From Allolobophora icterica (lineage: Eukaryota; Annelida; Clitellata; Crassiclitellata; Lumbricidae): DNA of 64,000 nt. The notes beneath the pieces were generated by a model, which saw only the letters and a program-made list of their open reading frames with translations, searched no databases and was not told where the DNA came from. Location of the stretch: the NCBI GenBank assembly GCA_963556255.1, contig OY744611.1:32261603-32325602 (forward strand). The letters are read 5' to 3'. A program made the position numbers and the translations under genes. The stretch's first letter is position 1. Every line of letters begins with the position of its first letter. This document shows positions 1-25,949 of the stretch, one piece after another.

Positions 1-12
1 ATAAATGTCTAG

Positions 13-43
13 TTGATTGATTGATTGATTGATTGATTGATTC
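13..43. repeat. (GATT)n microsatellite, probable LINE 3' tail
   Basis: About seven GATT units. The same tail follows the LINE 3' end at 16060-16076, so this is likely the tail of an element cut by the window edge. Confidence 0.7.
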
Positions 44-467
44 AAAAGCATCACAAAGGCATACATAAAGGCATGATGAACACTGTAATTGTAATACTAA
101 TTAGAAATTTGTATTGCACTGCTGTGTTATCTGTACCTGTTTCATCAACATCATTCAACCATGACGGAAGTTCCTTTGCCTTCTGACTCCTAAGACGAAG
201 AAATAATACTTCAGATTAGATTAATTACTTGTTACGATTAATTTAGGTTAATCAAATATTTGATTTGATTAGATCAGATTTATCACGTAAGATTCGATGA
301 GTGTGGGCAGATTAGTCCAGCTTAAAGTAGGACAGATTATGCTAGATCAAAGAGATTAGATTATATGTAAAAAGTTACAGATTTACCACCTGATTAAATT
401 AGATTCCGTCAGAGTGATTAGACTGGATTAGTAAATAGGCTACACAAACAGATTTAGGTTATATCGC

Positions 468-640
468 AATCGTAATCTCCAATTTTCTAAAGCGCCACTT
501 TAGAGCTAAGCAAAAAGCAGCAGCTTATTCATGAGTGCTGCATCATATCCAAGGGGTTGCCAGAGATCAGATATATATCGGACACATATTACACGCAGGA
601 GCAAAGACATCAAATTCCTCCACGCAAAACCATGAAAACC
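468..640 (-). mobile_element. LINE-derived 3' end fragment with CGTAATC tail
   Basis: Begins with CAATCGTAATCTCC then TCTAAAGCGCCACTT...GCTAAGC..GCAGC, the same block seen at 17255-17350 and 47500-47600. On the minus strand the GATTAC-type repeat forms the 3' tail. It lies in the KATNIP intron left of exon 874-674. Bases 60-467 hold only AT-rich sequence with degenerate GATTAGATTA runs. Confidence 0.5.
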
Positions 641-673
641 GAGTGAGATGCAAAATGCACTATCAGAACTCAC

Positions 674-15170
<14,497 letters not shown>

Positions 15171-15589
15171 ATCGGTTCTTCTTGTTCGGCTTCCTAAAGA
15201 AGGAAGTATAATGTGATATTTGATATTTAGACAGAGGAGAATTTCAAGAGCTTTTAGGAAATAACATAATACTAATATAACAATATAATACTTGTAAGTT
15301 TTTACATATAGATAATATACCATACAAAAGTCATACATCTGCATATATAAATAAATTATTAGTTAGATACCAACTGATTCTGTCCAAAGGATATTGATTC
15401 AAAATTCAGTTTTGCTTACAAACAACGAGCCTTATAAGTGAATCATTATAAAAATGCTACAGAAGTTTAAACATTACACTACATTAAAAGTCATAGTTCA
15501 TATGCATCATTTAGTTTTTGGCTGGCTGCCGATAACAATAATTTCGCATGTACACACACAAGTCTACACACACATGCATACACATGGGT

Positions 15590-16076
15590 AACTGTAATTG
15601 TAATCTGATGTTCCGCTGCGTGCTTGGTTGGGCGCATTCCCAAATTCGGCCATGTCTCTGAATACATGCGAGATGTCCGCCACGGGTTACCACTCTTGCA
15701 ACGCATTGTCTACCGCGTTGCTTCCATTTGTCTGGCAATGTCAGCTTGGCCATGCTCCCTCCTATCTGTGTGAGCTCTGTTCTCGTGCCTCTGTTCCACC
15801 TGGTCACCGCTCTCTTTGCTCTGCCTCCCGTGGTGATCTCTATGTTCTTTTCGCACGCACCACTACTATGCAGCAGCGCGCTTTCTCCATGGTAGGACCC
15901 ACAATTTGGAATGGGCTTCCTCTTGAGCTGCGGTCTCTTCCTCGAGACTCGTTCACCGGTTTCTTCTCTGCTCTAAAGACTGTTCTCTTTTGCCGGGGTT
16001 GGGCTGGGAGTGCCTCTGAATAGCTTCCTTGAAGGGGGGGGGGCACTATACAAATGCTTCGTTGATTGATTGATTG
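15590..16076 (+). mobile_element. LINE 3' end with coding C-terminus and (GATT)n tail
   Basis: The frame 15628-16022 contains LYVLFARTTTMQQRAFSMVG, PTIWNGLPLELRSLPRDSF, LKTVLFCRGWAGSASE-stop. This is the classical C-terminus of a CR1/L2-type LINE. The 3' UTR has CTTGAAGGGGGG...CACTATACAAATGC and ends in (GATT)n. 5'-truncated. Confidence 0.8.
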
Positions 16077-16359
16077 ATTAACTGATTTATAAAGTGCCAC
16101 TTCAAAAATAAACTCATCAGCACACACTTATCCCCCATACGCTGCCTCTCTGTCTTATGGACTGATCTTTAGGATATGGACCTGATCACGGCTTGGTTTT
16201 AGCATGCCATAGGTTGATGTCTTCTACAAAAGACACCGGCATAATAAAAGATACTAATTACAATTACACACTCATGCATGTGTGCTACTGATAGCACACA
16301 CTCACACGTGTGCTTGTGCATGAGTGTTCATGAGCATACACATATGCATACAAATATGT

Positions 16360-16720
16360 ATCAATTGTAATTGTAATTGGGAACTTATAAAGTGCCACTT
16401 CAAGGCGAATCCACCAGAAGCACTCCCGGCCTGATATCCCAAACTAGTGGGATATAGCGTGATCTTCAAGCATTTGTATTCTAGAAAAGAAAAGGACAGA
16501 GAGAGAAGCTTCCATCAGAGAGCAGCAGGGAGGGTATTCCACGAGGCAGGGCCAACAGTCGTGAAACTGCAGTTCGGGTCTTGGGAACAACCATGTCTCC
16601 TCGTGCCTCCAATTGTAAAGGATGGCGACCAGGGACAGTGGACTTTAGGAGACAGAGTCCCCTTAAGTAAATAGGGGCACAACAGTTCCGCACACGAACG
16701 GTTTTGAATAGCATGACATT
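16360..16720 (-). mobile_element. LINE 3' end, reverse
   Basis: Minus frame 16772-16515 reads GTRRHGCSQDPNCSFTTVGP then ASWNTLPAAL; the left end carries AACTTATAAAGTGCCACTTC and a TGTAATTG tail. Same class as 15590-16076 but opposite orientation. Confidence 0.65.
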
Positions 16721-17089
16721 TCGTATAGCGCCTTTTAAGGACCTTACAAAAACGCTGGCTGTTCACATTCAAAATGTAAATGCACTGTTGTTGCTAGTTT
16801 ATGACAGAAGGCATTTAGAGGCCAAAGTAAGGAAGAAAACCCTATTCGTAATTTATTACCTCAGCTTCCTGGTAAAACAGCTGAAAACTTCACATGATTA
16901 ATAACATCACAACACACTGCATAACATTACAACACACAAAAATACACATTGGGGACAGTTGCGTTTCCTTTTATGCAAAATAAAAAAAACGCCACGGTGC
17001 TTAACAAAATACGCCTTAAAATCTTTTAGTAAGTTTAACAACAGAAAATCAAGCAAAACCTCTATTCATTTTTATAAATTGAGTCTCTT

Positions 17090-17220
17090 CATAGGCATTC
17101 GACACACAGTTGTCAGTTTCCACGACACCATGACGCTACTATGCAACATGGCCGCTAAACAAGTTCTAGCGCATGCGCTGTGGTATATAACTTATAGCGC
17201 AATTCCATGAAGCACACCGT
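17090..17220 (-). promoter_or_regulatory. Probable KATNIP promoter / first noncoding exon region
   Basis: The exon with the ATG (15193-15135) has an in-frame open lead and an acceptor, so at least one untranslated exon lies upstream. At 17168-17179 there is a 12-bp palindrome, AGCGCATGCGCT, a perfect NRF-1-type site. On the minus strand GCGGCCATGTTG (near 17146-17157) resembles a YY1 box. Both are typical of TATA-less promoters of housekeeping and ciliary genes. The exact start site and first exon are inferred; AKR-A starts about 2 kb away in the opposite direction. Confidence 0.4.
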
Positions 17221-17254
17221 TTCGCGAAAAGATCACCAAAACAAGTCTACTCGT

Positions 17255-17350
17255 AAATCGTAATCGTAAATTCTAAATTTCTAAAGCGCAACTCTAGGGC
17301 TAAGCGCAGAGCATCAGCATATTTACGAGCGCTGTGTTAAGTAAAAGGGG
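17255..17350 (-). mobile_element. LINE 3' end fragment with CGTAAT tail
   Basis: AATCGTAATCGTAAATTC then TCTAAAGCGCAACTCTAGGG ... GAGCGCTGTGTTAAG. Matches 468-545 and 47500-47590. Confidence 0.5.
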
Positions 17351-17362
17351 TTGTCTACACGG

Positions 17363-17413
17363 TAGATGGCATACCGTTTCATTATTGTCATACCGTCCCA
17401 CTTCGAGCCCTGC
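17363..17413. mobile_element. Right-end fragment of the CCAGGGCTCGAAG hAT-like MITE
   Basis: GGCATACCGTTTCAT ... CATACCGTCCCACTTCGAGC matches the last 50 bases of the complete element at 54540-54718. The other end is missing. Confidence 0.65.
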
Positions 17414-17759
17414 AGTGCTGGATCACAGTATAAATAATTACACAGTACGTCGACTCCCGGCCTCTGCAGCAGTCAGAATGTGTGACCGAGCGCCATTTTG
17501 AAAGATAACGTTTACACGCCGATACACCGGAAACAATTACATCAAATATTATTATTTAAACGTTACAACAACATTGCAAGGACTACACATCGATACACCG
17601 GAATCCATCACATAAAATATTTTTAAACGTTACAACAAATGAGGACTTCATTAGAATTAACAATATTATTTTTAACGTTAATTGCAGAGCGATTTGCAAC
17701 CTTTCTTGATTGCTCCAGTAGTCGTGATGCTGAAGGCATAACAATAACAGTCTTGTTGT

Positions 17760-17865
17760 CAAGACCTTGAACCTCAAGACCAAGAGCAAGACCTTGAACC
17801 TCGAGACCAAGACCAAGACTTTGAACCTCGAGACCAAGACCAAGACCAAGACTTTGAACCTAGGG
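17760..17865. repeat. Minisatellite with AACCTCGAGACCAAGACC core
   Basis: Three to four units of about 34-40 bases (TTGAACCTCGAGACCAAG plus a variable number of ACCAAG). No coding reading is credible. Confidence 0.8.
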
Positions 17866-18194
17866 ACCTGCGAATCACTATATATAGGCCTATGCTCAAA
17901 ATGCATTTGGCGGCTGGGGCTTCGCCCCGACCCCGATTGGGTGGCTCAAATCGACCTCAAACCCCCTCCGTTTTAAAGGGGCCGCCGCTTTGCGGTGAGG
18001 GTGGGGAGTTGAAGGTATGCTTTAGCCCCCCCCCCATGAACTAAAACCAAACTCCCCCATGATAATAACAAAGATCTTAGAGTCGTAAGATCTTTGCTGA
18101 TAATATGTATGCAGTATACTGTATACTCAAAACTTTAATCAAACAATAGGGCCTACTTTTTAAGTTTCCATGCTTTGAGGTTATAATTTAGCCT

Positions 18195-18316
18195 CTCACT
18201 TGTCCAAAATATGGGGGATTTGGTTATTCATTCTACACTTGTTGCACTGGGTGTACAGTCCATCTCTATTATTGGGTGGGGGCACGTGCCCCGGCTTCCC
18301 CCAGAGACTACGCATG
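18195..18316. mobile_element. Degraded copy of the CACTGGCGTAAAC MITE
   Basis: TTGTCCAAAATATGGGGGAT ... TACAGTCCATCTCTATTATT ... GGGGGCACGTGCC matches the elements at 32844-32979 and 53675-53811. No TSD is visible. Bases 18320-18680 hold no recognised feature. Confidence 0.6.
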
Positions 18317-18679
18317 TGCAGTCTATAGGCCCTACATGATTTCAGACTTTCAGCCTATACAATCATACGCATCGATGTCCAATAGTAGGGTTGAAAACAT
18401 AGTCAGTGGAGCGTAATTTTCGCTGTATATTTAAATTTTCATTTTCAGCGTGTCACCAATTATGTATACCCATTAAAAATGATTTGTTAATTCAATTTAA
18501 ACATTTTTGATAAAACAGTCGTAGACTATAAATAAGTCTACATAGGGCCTATCAGTCAACATATCTGGAAATTAAATACTTTCACTGTTTTCATTTGATA
18601 AGATTAAGTGTAGCCTATAGATCTATATCTGTTTTCATCAGCGTTCAGCATGTGATTGTAACTGTAGCCTAACTGTAAT

Positions 18680-18885
18680 CGAGAACTTACATGTATAGCG
18701 CCACTCAAGTCAGAGACGCTCTCGACCTGGGTCAGAATCTTCAGTGAAAGGTTTTCAGGCGCTTGCGGAACTGGGTAGGAGGAAGAGTGAGGAGGTCAAT
18801 CCTAAGGGCCTGAGGCAAGCGGTTCCAGCTGGAACAACAGCAAAACTCCGAGACTGGCTGTGGCAGTGCAGATTGAATAGAATAA
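18680..18885 (-). mobile_element. LINE 3' end remnant
   Basis: GTATAGCGCCACTCAAGTCA at the left end, then minus-strand coding-like sequence (WNRLPQALRIDLL pattern with breaks). Last repeat before the AKR-A promoter. Confidence 0.5.
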
Positions 18886-18984
18886 TAGAATGGCGAATAC
18901 ATGATTTAACGTAAGGCTACTTACTAACTTACTTAAAATGCAACGACCCAGCGTCAACATCGACGTATATTGGTTACTTTAAAT

Positions 18985-19222
18985 AGACATGAGCGACACG
19001 TGGCCCCATGGGTTTAAATGTTTGACGTGTCCTACACAAAAAAATCCGGTTTTGCTGAAATTCTTGACCCATGACCATTAGACGTGACCAGAGAAGACGC
19101 CTATTTACCTTTCACTGAAAAGCGCGTTGACACGTAACCAGACTTAGGACCCTCGTATAATATTGTAAAACGAGAAAACTATTGTCTATATCTTTATCCA
19201 GGGCTGGTGTTAAACTCCAAAG
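18985..19222 (+). promoter_or_regulatory. AKR-A 5' flank, conserved in all three copies
   Basis: Homology with the flanks of B (30118-30371) and C (50415-50671) begins near here and runs into the ATG. Conserved blocks include a TCCGGTTTTGC box, AGAAGACGCCTAT and the 5' leader ending in AAAGATGGCT. A TGACCC-A-TGACC motif at 19065-19076 reads on the minus strand as two direct half-sites spaced by one base. No clear TATA box is visible. Promoter function is inferred only from conservation and position. Confidence 0.4.
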
Positions 19223-21341
19223 ATGGCTCTGGCAGAAAAGAAGCCATGGGTTGAATACAACTGGCTTAGCGAGAACTGTGGACTGAAAGTGTCCAATATT
19301 TGTCTTGGCTCAATGACTTTTGGTACAGCGGCCAAGGTAAGAATAGATATTATTGGTTCTGTGTAGCGATGGACATGAAATTTTGAAAGTGGCGCAGTGG
19401 CGTCCAGGGTTCGAATTTCGGTGCAACTCGATTATGGGAAGTTTTGAATAAGCATAGAGGCCATCCATATATTACGTACGCAATGAGGGGGAGGGGATCG
19501 GATTTAGTGGATTTTGCGTATGGCGAGGGGGAGGGGATCGACAAAAAATGTGTACGTACGTAAAATAAATTTCCTGCTTTATCAATTTTATGTAGTACAA
19601 AACTTTTTAAAATGTATGTATTAATGTTGTTAGTGTTTTATTTCTTCTTAACAGTTCACAAGTTTTAGCTGGCAAATATGATGTTTAACAAAAATATTAG
19701 TAGCCTACCATAAAATAAATGTCTTATAGATGACTTTAGCTAATTAACTTTTGTAAGAAGCTTAGTTGTATTATTATTATTATTTTTATTGTTATTATTA
19801 TTACTTGAACCGTGGAATAGTTTCTCCTTGCGCTGGTTTCATTACCGGGAAAGGTGCTGTAAAAACTGCTGGAAAAATATTAAAACACTGGATACCCACA
19901 GATAAGCACTGATATTATTTATATTGGTACTGTTGTTAATAATATTATTTTAGTTGTAGGGTTAGTAATAGTGGTAGTATTGGTAGTGGTAGTAGTATTA
20001 GTAGTAGTAACAGTAAAAACTGACTGGCCACCGACAATTTAATATGGAATGAGAAGCTTGTCATTTACGCTTCCTAGCCCAGCTGAAAATGGTTGGTTTA
20101 AGTGGTTGGTAGTTCATCAAAGCCTATTTATTGGTTTAATTTGTTTTTAGCGGCATGAATTGCCAGGGAATACCGATAAGGCTGGTTCATTTGCCATTCT
20201 GGATCGCTATGTTGAGCTTGGAGGAAACTTTCTGGATACAGCAAACATCTACTGCAATGGAGAGTCAGAGGAAATTATTGGCTCTTGGCTGAGCAGGTAC
20301 ACAACCGTCTGGACTGTATCTTAATATTTGCAACAGGACTTTCTTGTCTGTATTTAACAGATCTTGGTTTTAACTGTATGACTGCCCTGACATTTTCTTC
20401 AGAATTTCCATATATGCATAAATTTAACAGTCTGTTGGTTTATGTTGGATGTCGCTGCTTGCTTTCATGTTAAACTTTGGTTTAACATTGCAGTTTTATA
20501 GTTCCTACCAAGATTTCTCAACAGCACATCAAGAAGAAGAAGAAGAAGAGCTCAGACTCTGCTTTTATGAAAAATATGGAAATTTTGATGTTTTGTTTTC
20601 AAATGTTACAACTCAAATACCTTCTTGAGCATGTCATGTTAAGGATATGTTTGCAGGCTTTTGATTGTAAAATTATTGCTAACCAATTACGAATATTCTG
20701 CATAACTTCTTGAAGTCAGATATGTTTTTGACTCCTATCGCTACAGTACAACACTGTCTACAATTTTAAACTTGAAAGATGCGTCTCTGCTTTCATACCC
20801 ACCACAGAGTGATTTCTGGTTTTTCTGACATCCTGGTACCTTGTGATTTCAACTGGACTTCTACACTGTCGAGCAATTGGAAAGACCATCAATGATATGC
20901 TTCGTGCATTATGAAGCCAGTGCCATTTACACAGTCATTAGGTTAGATTCAATGCTGTAATTGATGCATGGTAAACTGTTTTTTAATGTTAAATCACACG
21001 TTACGTGTGTATTTTAGCCGTGATCGAGGGTCAATTGTTTTGGCAACAAAAGTGTTTGGCCATGGTGATGGAGCTCATGACTCGATGCCCAATGCCAGAG
21101 GACTCAGTCGTGGCTCAGTCATGCACAACGTTGAGCAAAGCCTTCGTAGACTCAAGACAGACTATATTGACCTCTACTATGTGAGTTCGTAATTAACAAT
21201 GCAATAAGATAATTGTAAGGTAATACTAATAATGTTAGTTTTGCTTAACATTATGCTACACATACTGACTACTGAGGATGAGTCCACGGAAGGTTTGCAA
21301 GGCATTTTGGAAACATAAGACTGTGGGGGAGGACAAGCCAT

Positions 21342-21408
<67 letters not shown>

Positions 21409-24400
21409 ATGGCATGTGGAAGAATATACTAATGCTTAGAGTCGGTCGTTGATATAAAATGTTAGCAGCTGCATTTTATTTCTCTTTTGCACATGGGAAA
21501 TAGTTTGCTAAAATCAGTGGTTTTTTCAGCCAGAATGCGCCGGAACGGCGTTCCGGCACCTTTTTCAGCTGCTAAAAAATAATTTATTTATTTTAATAAT
21601 AAAAACAATAATTTAGTTATTTTCATTTAATTTCAGTGTTTTGAACTGTTTTCAGTGTTTATTGAGACCCCTCCCAACCCTAAATCCTGTTTATCTCGGG
21701 ATTTTAGCCCATCCATAATTGTTGCGCTCCGGAACCTATTGCTCCGTTCCGGAACCTATTTTCTAGAAAAAAGCACTGGCTAAAATCCTACCTCTCTGGT
21801 CATTTGTGTGATTGCTTGCTCAGTGATTTCGTTCTTGACGTTGGCGTGGATGTCACTCACTTTCAATGGAATATTTTACTTAGTCAAGAGCCACGTAACA
21901 ATTTAAGCTTCTAATGTTCTCACTGAAATTCCCAGTGTAAGAAACTAAATGAGTAAGTAAGTAAAGGTGCCCATGTTATATTTTAGAACATATAAGAAGC
22001 TCTCATTTCCTACTCTTAAGTCCTTGAGTCAGCAGTTGATGAATATCAAGACCCTGAATATTTTGTTTGCTTATCACAAGATTTGTTTACTGGCCAACTG
22101 ATTTCAGTATACAATTCTACTGCATGGTCATTACTGTGCAGTGGTTAAATTGGTCATCCAGAGGTGGCAGATCTCCAATTTTTTCTACAGGACAAACAGA
22201 AGTCTTTCTGGCTAATCTATGACTGATATTCGCTTTCGCTGTTCGTATAAAACTAAAATGCATGAAATATGATGCGTATTATCGAATTATACTGCAACCA
22301 AAGATATATTTGTGTGACAGGTCTCCACATTTAGGTGATGGGTCTCCACTCTTAGGTGGCAGGTCTCGTACTATGTTTCGGGGGATGGATCTCAAGCCAA
22401 AGGTGCCGGATCTCAGATCTCAGATCCGGCGGGATCTGGCTGAATTTAACCACTGTTACCGTGTGCTCATACTGACAATTGTTGAATCGGAAAAAGCATG
22501 CTACCGAATAGATCACCATATGTAGCTAAGGTGCTATATAAATTCTTCTAATTTAGTTATATATGTAGTGAATTTTCCAGATGCACTGCAGCATTGGTAT
22601 GACAAGGACTTTGGAATTCATTCATGGCACATGTCGGCTCAAAGCCTTTCTTATTTCCTATTGTGGCACATGAACGACTTTACTTACTTGTGTACCTACT
22701 TATTGTAACTAGACATCAGTACAGTGCCTCTTAGGAGCTTCTCAGACGCACTTTGCATTTGGTTTTACCGTAAGTCATATAGAAGAAAACTTGTGTCTAG
22801 CATTGTTAGATGTTAACACATTGATGATGAAGCCACTTGACCACTGAACTGTATTTCAGATGCACTGCTATGACCAAGGAGTGAAGCTGGAGGAGACTTT
22901 GCGTGCATTTAACGACCTGGTGCGATCTGGAAAAGTGCGCTATGTTGGATTGAGCAACATCACTGGGAGCCTGTTGCAGAAAGTCATGGACTACAATAAG
23001 TTCATGGGATTTAATGAATGTGCTACTTTGCAGGTGAGTTCAGTGCTAAAGGTACACTGGCTGCTAATGGGTTTTCTGAAAATCATTTACATCATGGCTG
23101 GACCAGGAGCGCTTCTTAGTAAATGAAGATCTATATAATTTAGTGATCGAGCAGCTCAATTATTTATTAACTTCTTTATTGAATGAATGAGGAAATATTT
23201 GATTGATTGATTGTTTGTTTGAATGAATGTTGACAGGTAACTTCTGTGTTCTGTGTTTCAGTTCCTGTACATTGTGTGAAATTGACAATTATAGTTTGAG
23301 AACTTTTGAGCTAAGATAAGACAGCTTGCTGTGATTTGGGTTGATGGAAGGCTTTGGCTGAGATTTCCAAGCAGCAGACTTATGTTTGTTTGTGCCAAAG
23401 CATTTAAACTGAGTAACTTTGACATTCTAGCAACAATACAGTCTGATGAGTCGTGACTCAGACATCGAAGTCGTTCCGACATGTCGTAGAGAAGGCATCA
23501 GTCTCGTTCCATTCGGTCCGCTCAAAGGGTAGGCATGATCATTCAGCAAGCAAGCCTTTCCGCTGGCTAGTCAGCGGGCTATTGAGCCCATCAGCAAATC
23601 ATTCAGCTTGGGAACCAGACTATCATTGTGCCCGTTTTTCAATCTTTCAGTCAGCCATTCAGTTTATCAGTCAGCCATTAATTAGTCAGCCATTAAGCCG
23701 GCCAAGAAGCGAGCTGTTCAACCATACTTGTTGTGGTTGTCCTGAGGACTTTTCCATGTGACCTTTCTTTAGCTGCTTTGCTTTCTGACTACTCTATAAT
23801 TTATCATAAACTTAAGTTACTTTGCTTTTTACTTGTGCTTTATTTCTATATGTATTATTATTATTAAGAACATTTTTAACGCGCACAAAGTCACAAAGAA
23901 ATGTGAATCTGAGGCGCGGTTAGTCAGTCGCCAGATGAAGAGCAGCTAGGTATCCAGATGGTTGGAAGCCAGTGAGAAGTAGTGAGTTTTGAGGCGTTTC
24001 TTGAAAGAAGAAGAAGAGTAGAGCAACAGATTAAAATTTGTAATCGGTTCCATTCCTTGGGCGCTGCAACACGAAATGCACGAGAACCCATGGCAGTGTT
24101 ACATCTAGGCTCAAGCAACCGAAGACCACAGACTGTGTTGCAGGATGTAAGGAGAGAGTGAGAGCAATGGTTGAAGTTAGGTAGGAGTTCACATTGTGTA
24201 GATAATGTTGATACTGGTTACCTTACCTTTTTGGCTGTTACTGGAGTACTTACCTTCTGCCTTTGCATTTTTCTGGGCTAACTCACCTTCTCCTAACTTT
24301 CTCCGCTGTAGCTTCATCTTAACCTTGTCTTAATTAGGTTACCCTGTGTGTCGCTTACCTTGCCAACTGTACAAACTTTTTTCTATCTACTGTACGATGC

Positions 24401-25721
24401 CATTTTTTCTTTGCCATAATTTGTATCTTATTTTGTTAGAGGTTTACTGACTGGAAAATTCAAACGCGATGACCCCAACACTTCAGCGACCCTGGCCGGA
24501 ACCCGTCTTGGCTGGATTGCCGAGAAACCGTTGGAAAGAGCCATTTTTGCAACACCAGACGTTGAATCTTTACGCAACAATGAAAACTTTTGGAAGCTGA
24601 TGGACACAGTTGAAGCGATTGGCAAACAGCATGGTATGTGCATTAAAGTCTCCCACTACAAGGCCAAACTCTTCAACTGATGCAGGCATAGGAACATTTC
24701 AGCAATTGTTAAGGTGTAGCTTTTGAGTTCTGTTAGATGGCCATTTTCCAGGACCTGTGTGAAGTCCTTAAAAGTACTTTGAGAAACTATTCAGGTACAT
24801 AGAAAAAGTGACAGAATGAATATGCTGGTCAGCGAGGTGGTTGATCGGTTCAGGTGCAAATTCTGCGTTCTTATGTTCCAGAAATCGTGTGAGATCCTTA
24901 AAAGTCACTTTTACAAATATGCAGGTACATGGCGTGGATATGCCGGTAAATTGTGATTGATCATTTGCATGCCTTTAAGTGTGTACTATATAGAAAAAGG
25001 CACTATAAAAATGTAGGCACACATGACATAGGTTGGTAGTTGCCTTGACTATATTTCCCTACGTCTCTTTATGTTTTCTAAAGGTAAGAGTCAGGGCCAG
25101 GTGTCACTTCGTTGGTGTCTGCAGAAGGACTTCATCCCATCCATCATCATTGGCGCCAAGTCAATTCAGCAGCTGGAAGAGAACATGGCTGCTGGAACCG
25201 GATGGAAGCTCACTGATGAAGAGGTAACAACTGTTGGATGCAGTATATGAACCATAGATTTATTCTTCATATGTACCACCCAGTGACAATGTGAGTGCAC
25301 TGACTCTCTACAAGTGCTGTGAAAATCAGACGACGAGAAAGTGGTTTGTTTAAGGCCCACTATCCGTTTTTGATGAGAGCTTTTGTTTGGACATTATAAA
25401 ACTTCCGTATGATTGAGTTTGTTCAGTAATCGGTTGGGACTGGAAATGCGTCCTGGTTCTTTTTTGATGACTGGTGAAAGATATTGAAAGATGATCACTT
25501 ATGGAAGTTTTCCAATCCCATAAAAATCTCGCATTGTACTGTGACAAAACCGTTGTCCTGCATTTCTCTGTGTAAATTGACTTAATATTCAATATTATGT
25601 CTGCTGACAGATGAAGCACCTGGATGACGCTTCGAGCTTTGCTGGTCCGATTCCGAAATATCCCTACCACACGATCGACATGTGGAATCAAATGCAAGGT
25701 CGCACTCGGCCAACGCTGTGA
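19223..25721 (+). CDS. Aldo-keto reductase, tandem copy A (379 aa, 8 exons)
   Basis: Exons 19223-19336, 20151-20296, 21018-21180, 22860-23033, 23431-23528, 24440-24633, 25084-25223, 25611-25721, all GT/AG and in phase. An NAD(P)H-dependent oxidoreductase of the AKR superfamily with a TIM-barrel fold, resembling bacterial YajO-type AKRs rather than vertebrate AKR1. Visible landmarks: [16 protein letters not shown] near residues 20-35; [18 protein letters not shown] with D67 and Y72; ATKVF with K98; DYIDLYYMHCYD with H143, completing the D-Y-K-H catalytic tetrad; [28 protein letters not shown]; and the C-terminal NADP-binding [14 protein letters not shown]. It differs from B and C in the pocket: N174 (Lys in B/C), F227-G228 (Tyr-Ser in B/C) and G101 (Phe in B/C). 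Substrate unknown; a soluble cytosolic enzyme is likely because no signal peptide or membrane segment is seen. Smallest of the three genes (6.5 kb) because intron 1 is only 0.8 kb. Confidence 0.93.
19458..19570. mobile_element. Fragment of the GGGGCCATCC/Harbinger-like MITE in AKR-A intron 1
   Basis: GAGGCCATCCATATATTACG TACGCA matches the terminus of the complete element at 28176-28636. The second terminus is not found, so it is truncated. B and C lack it at this site. Confidence 0.65.
21343..21408. repeat. (GAT)22 in AKR-A intron 3
   Basis: Homologous to (GAT)29 at 37205-37291 in B and (GAT)39 at 56805-56922 in C, each 150-200 bases after exon 3 and followed by ATGGCATGT. Confidence 0.97.
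21515..21778. mobile_element. hAT-like MITE, 264 bp, AKR-A intron 3
   Basis: 8-bp duplication GCTAAAAT at 21507-21514 and 21779-21786. Ends CAGTGGTTTTTTC and, inverted, CAGTGCTTTTTTC; inner GGAACGGCGTTCCGG is palindromic. Empty sites: B 37390-37397, C 57022-57029. Private to A. Confidence 0.88.
22139..22455. mobile_element. hAT-like MITE, 317 bp, AKR-A intron 3
   Basis: Perfect 13-bp TIR CAGTGGTTAAATT. Flanks TTACTGTG (22131-22138) and TTACCGTG (22456-22463) form a TSD with one mismatch. Interior has repeated GGCAGGTCTC / GATGGGTCTCCAC motifs. B and C lack it. Confidence 0.82.
23850..24195 (-). mobile_element. LINE 3' end in AKR-A intron 5, shared by all copies
   Basis: Minus-strand frame: [19 protein letters not shown], then in a shifted frame [16 protein letters not shown]. 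The 3' tail is (TAA)n at 23855-23868. The same insertion occupies 42262-42560 in B and 59360-59680 in C at the equivalent site. Confidence 0.78.
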
Positions 25722-25949
25722 TTCGCCTCATCAGTGTTCTTTGGGAGATTTTCTTTATTGGCTCTGTGTGATTCCAGTAATATGAAATGGGATTATAATT
25801 AATGTAATGGAAGAGAAATTGGATGATGGATTGTTTTCAGGAAATTAATTTTGCTTTGCTTAGGCGATATCTAGGGCATTATATGCAGTGCCTTTAAATG
25901 ACTGTTGTAGGCCCTAAAGTAATTGCTGCTGTTATATGTTATATTCGTC

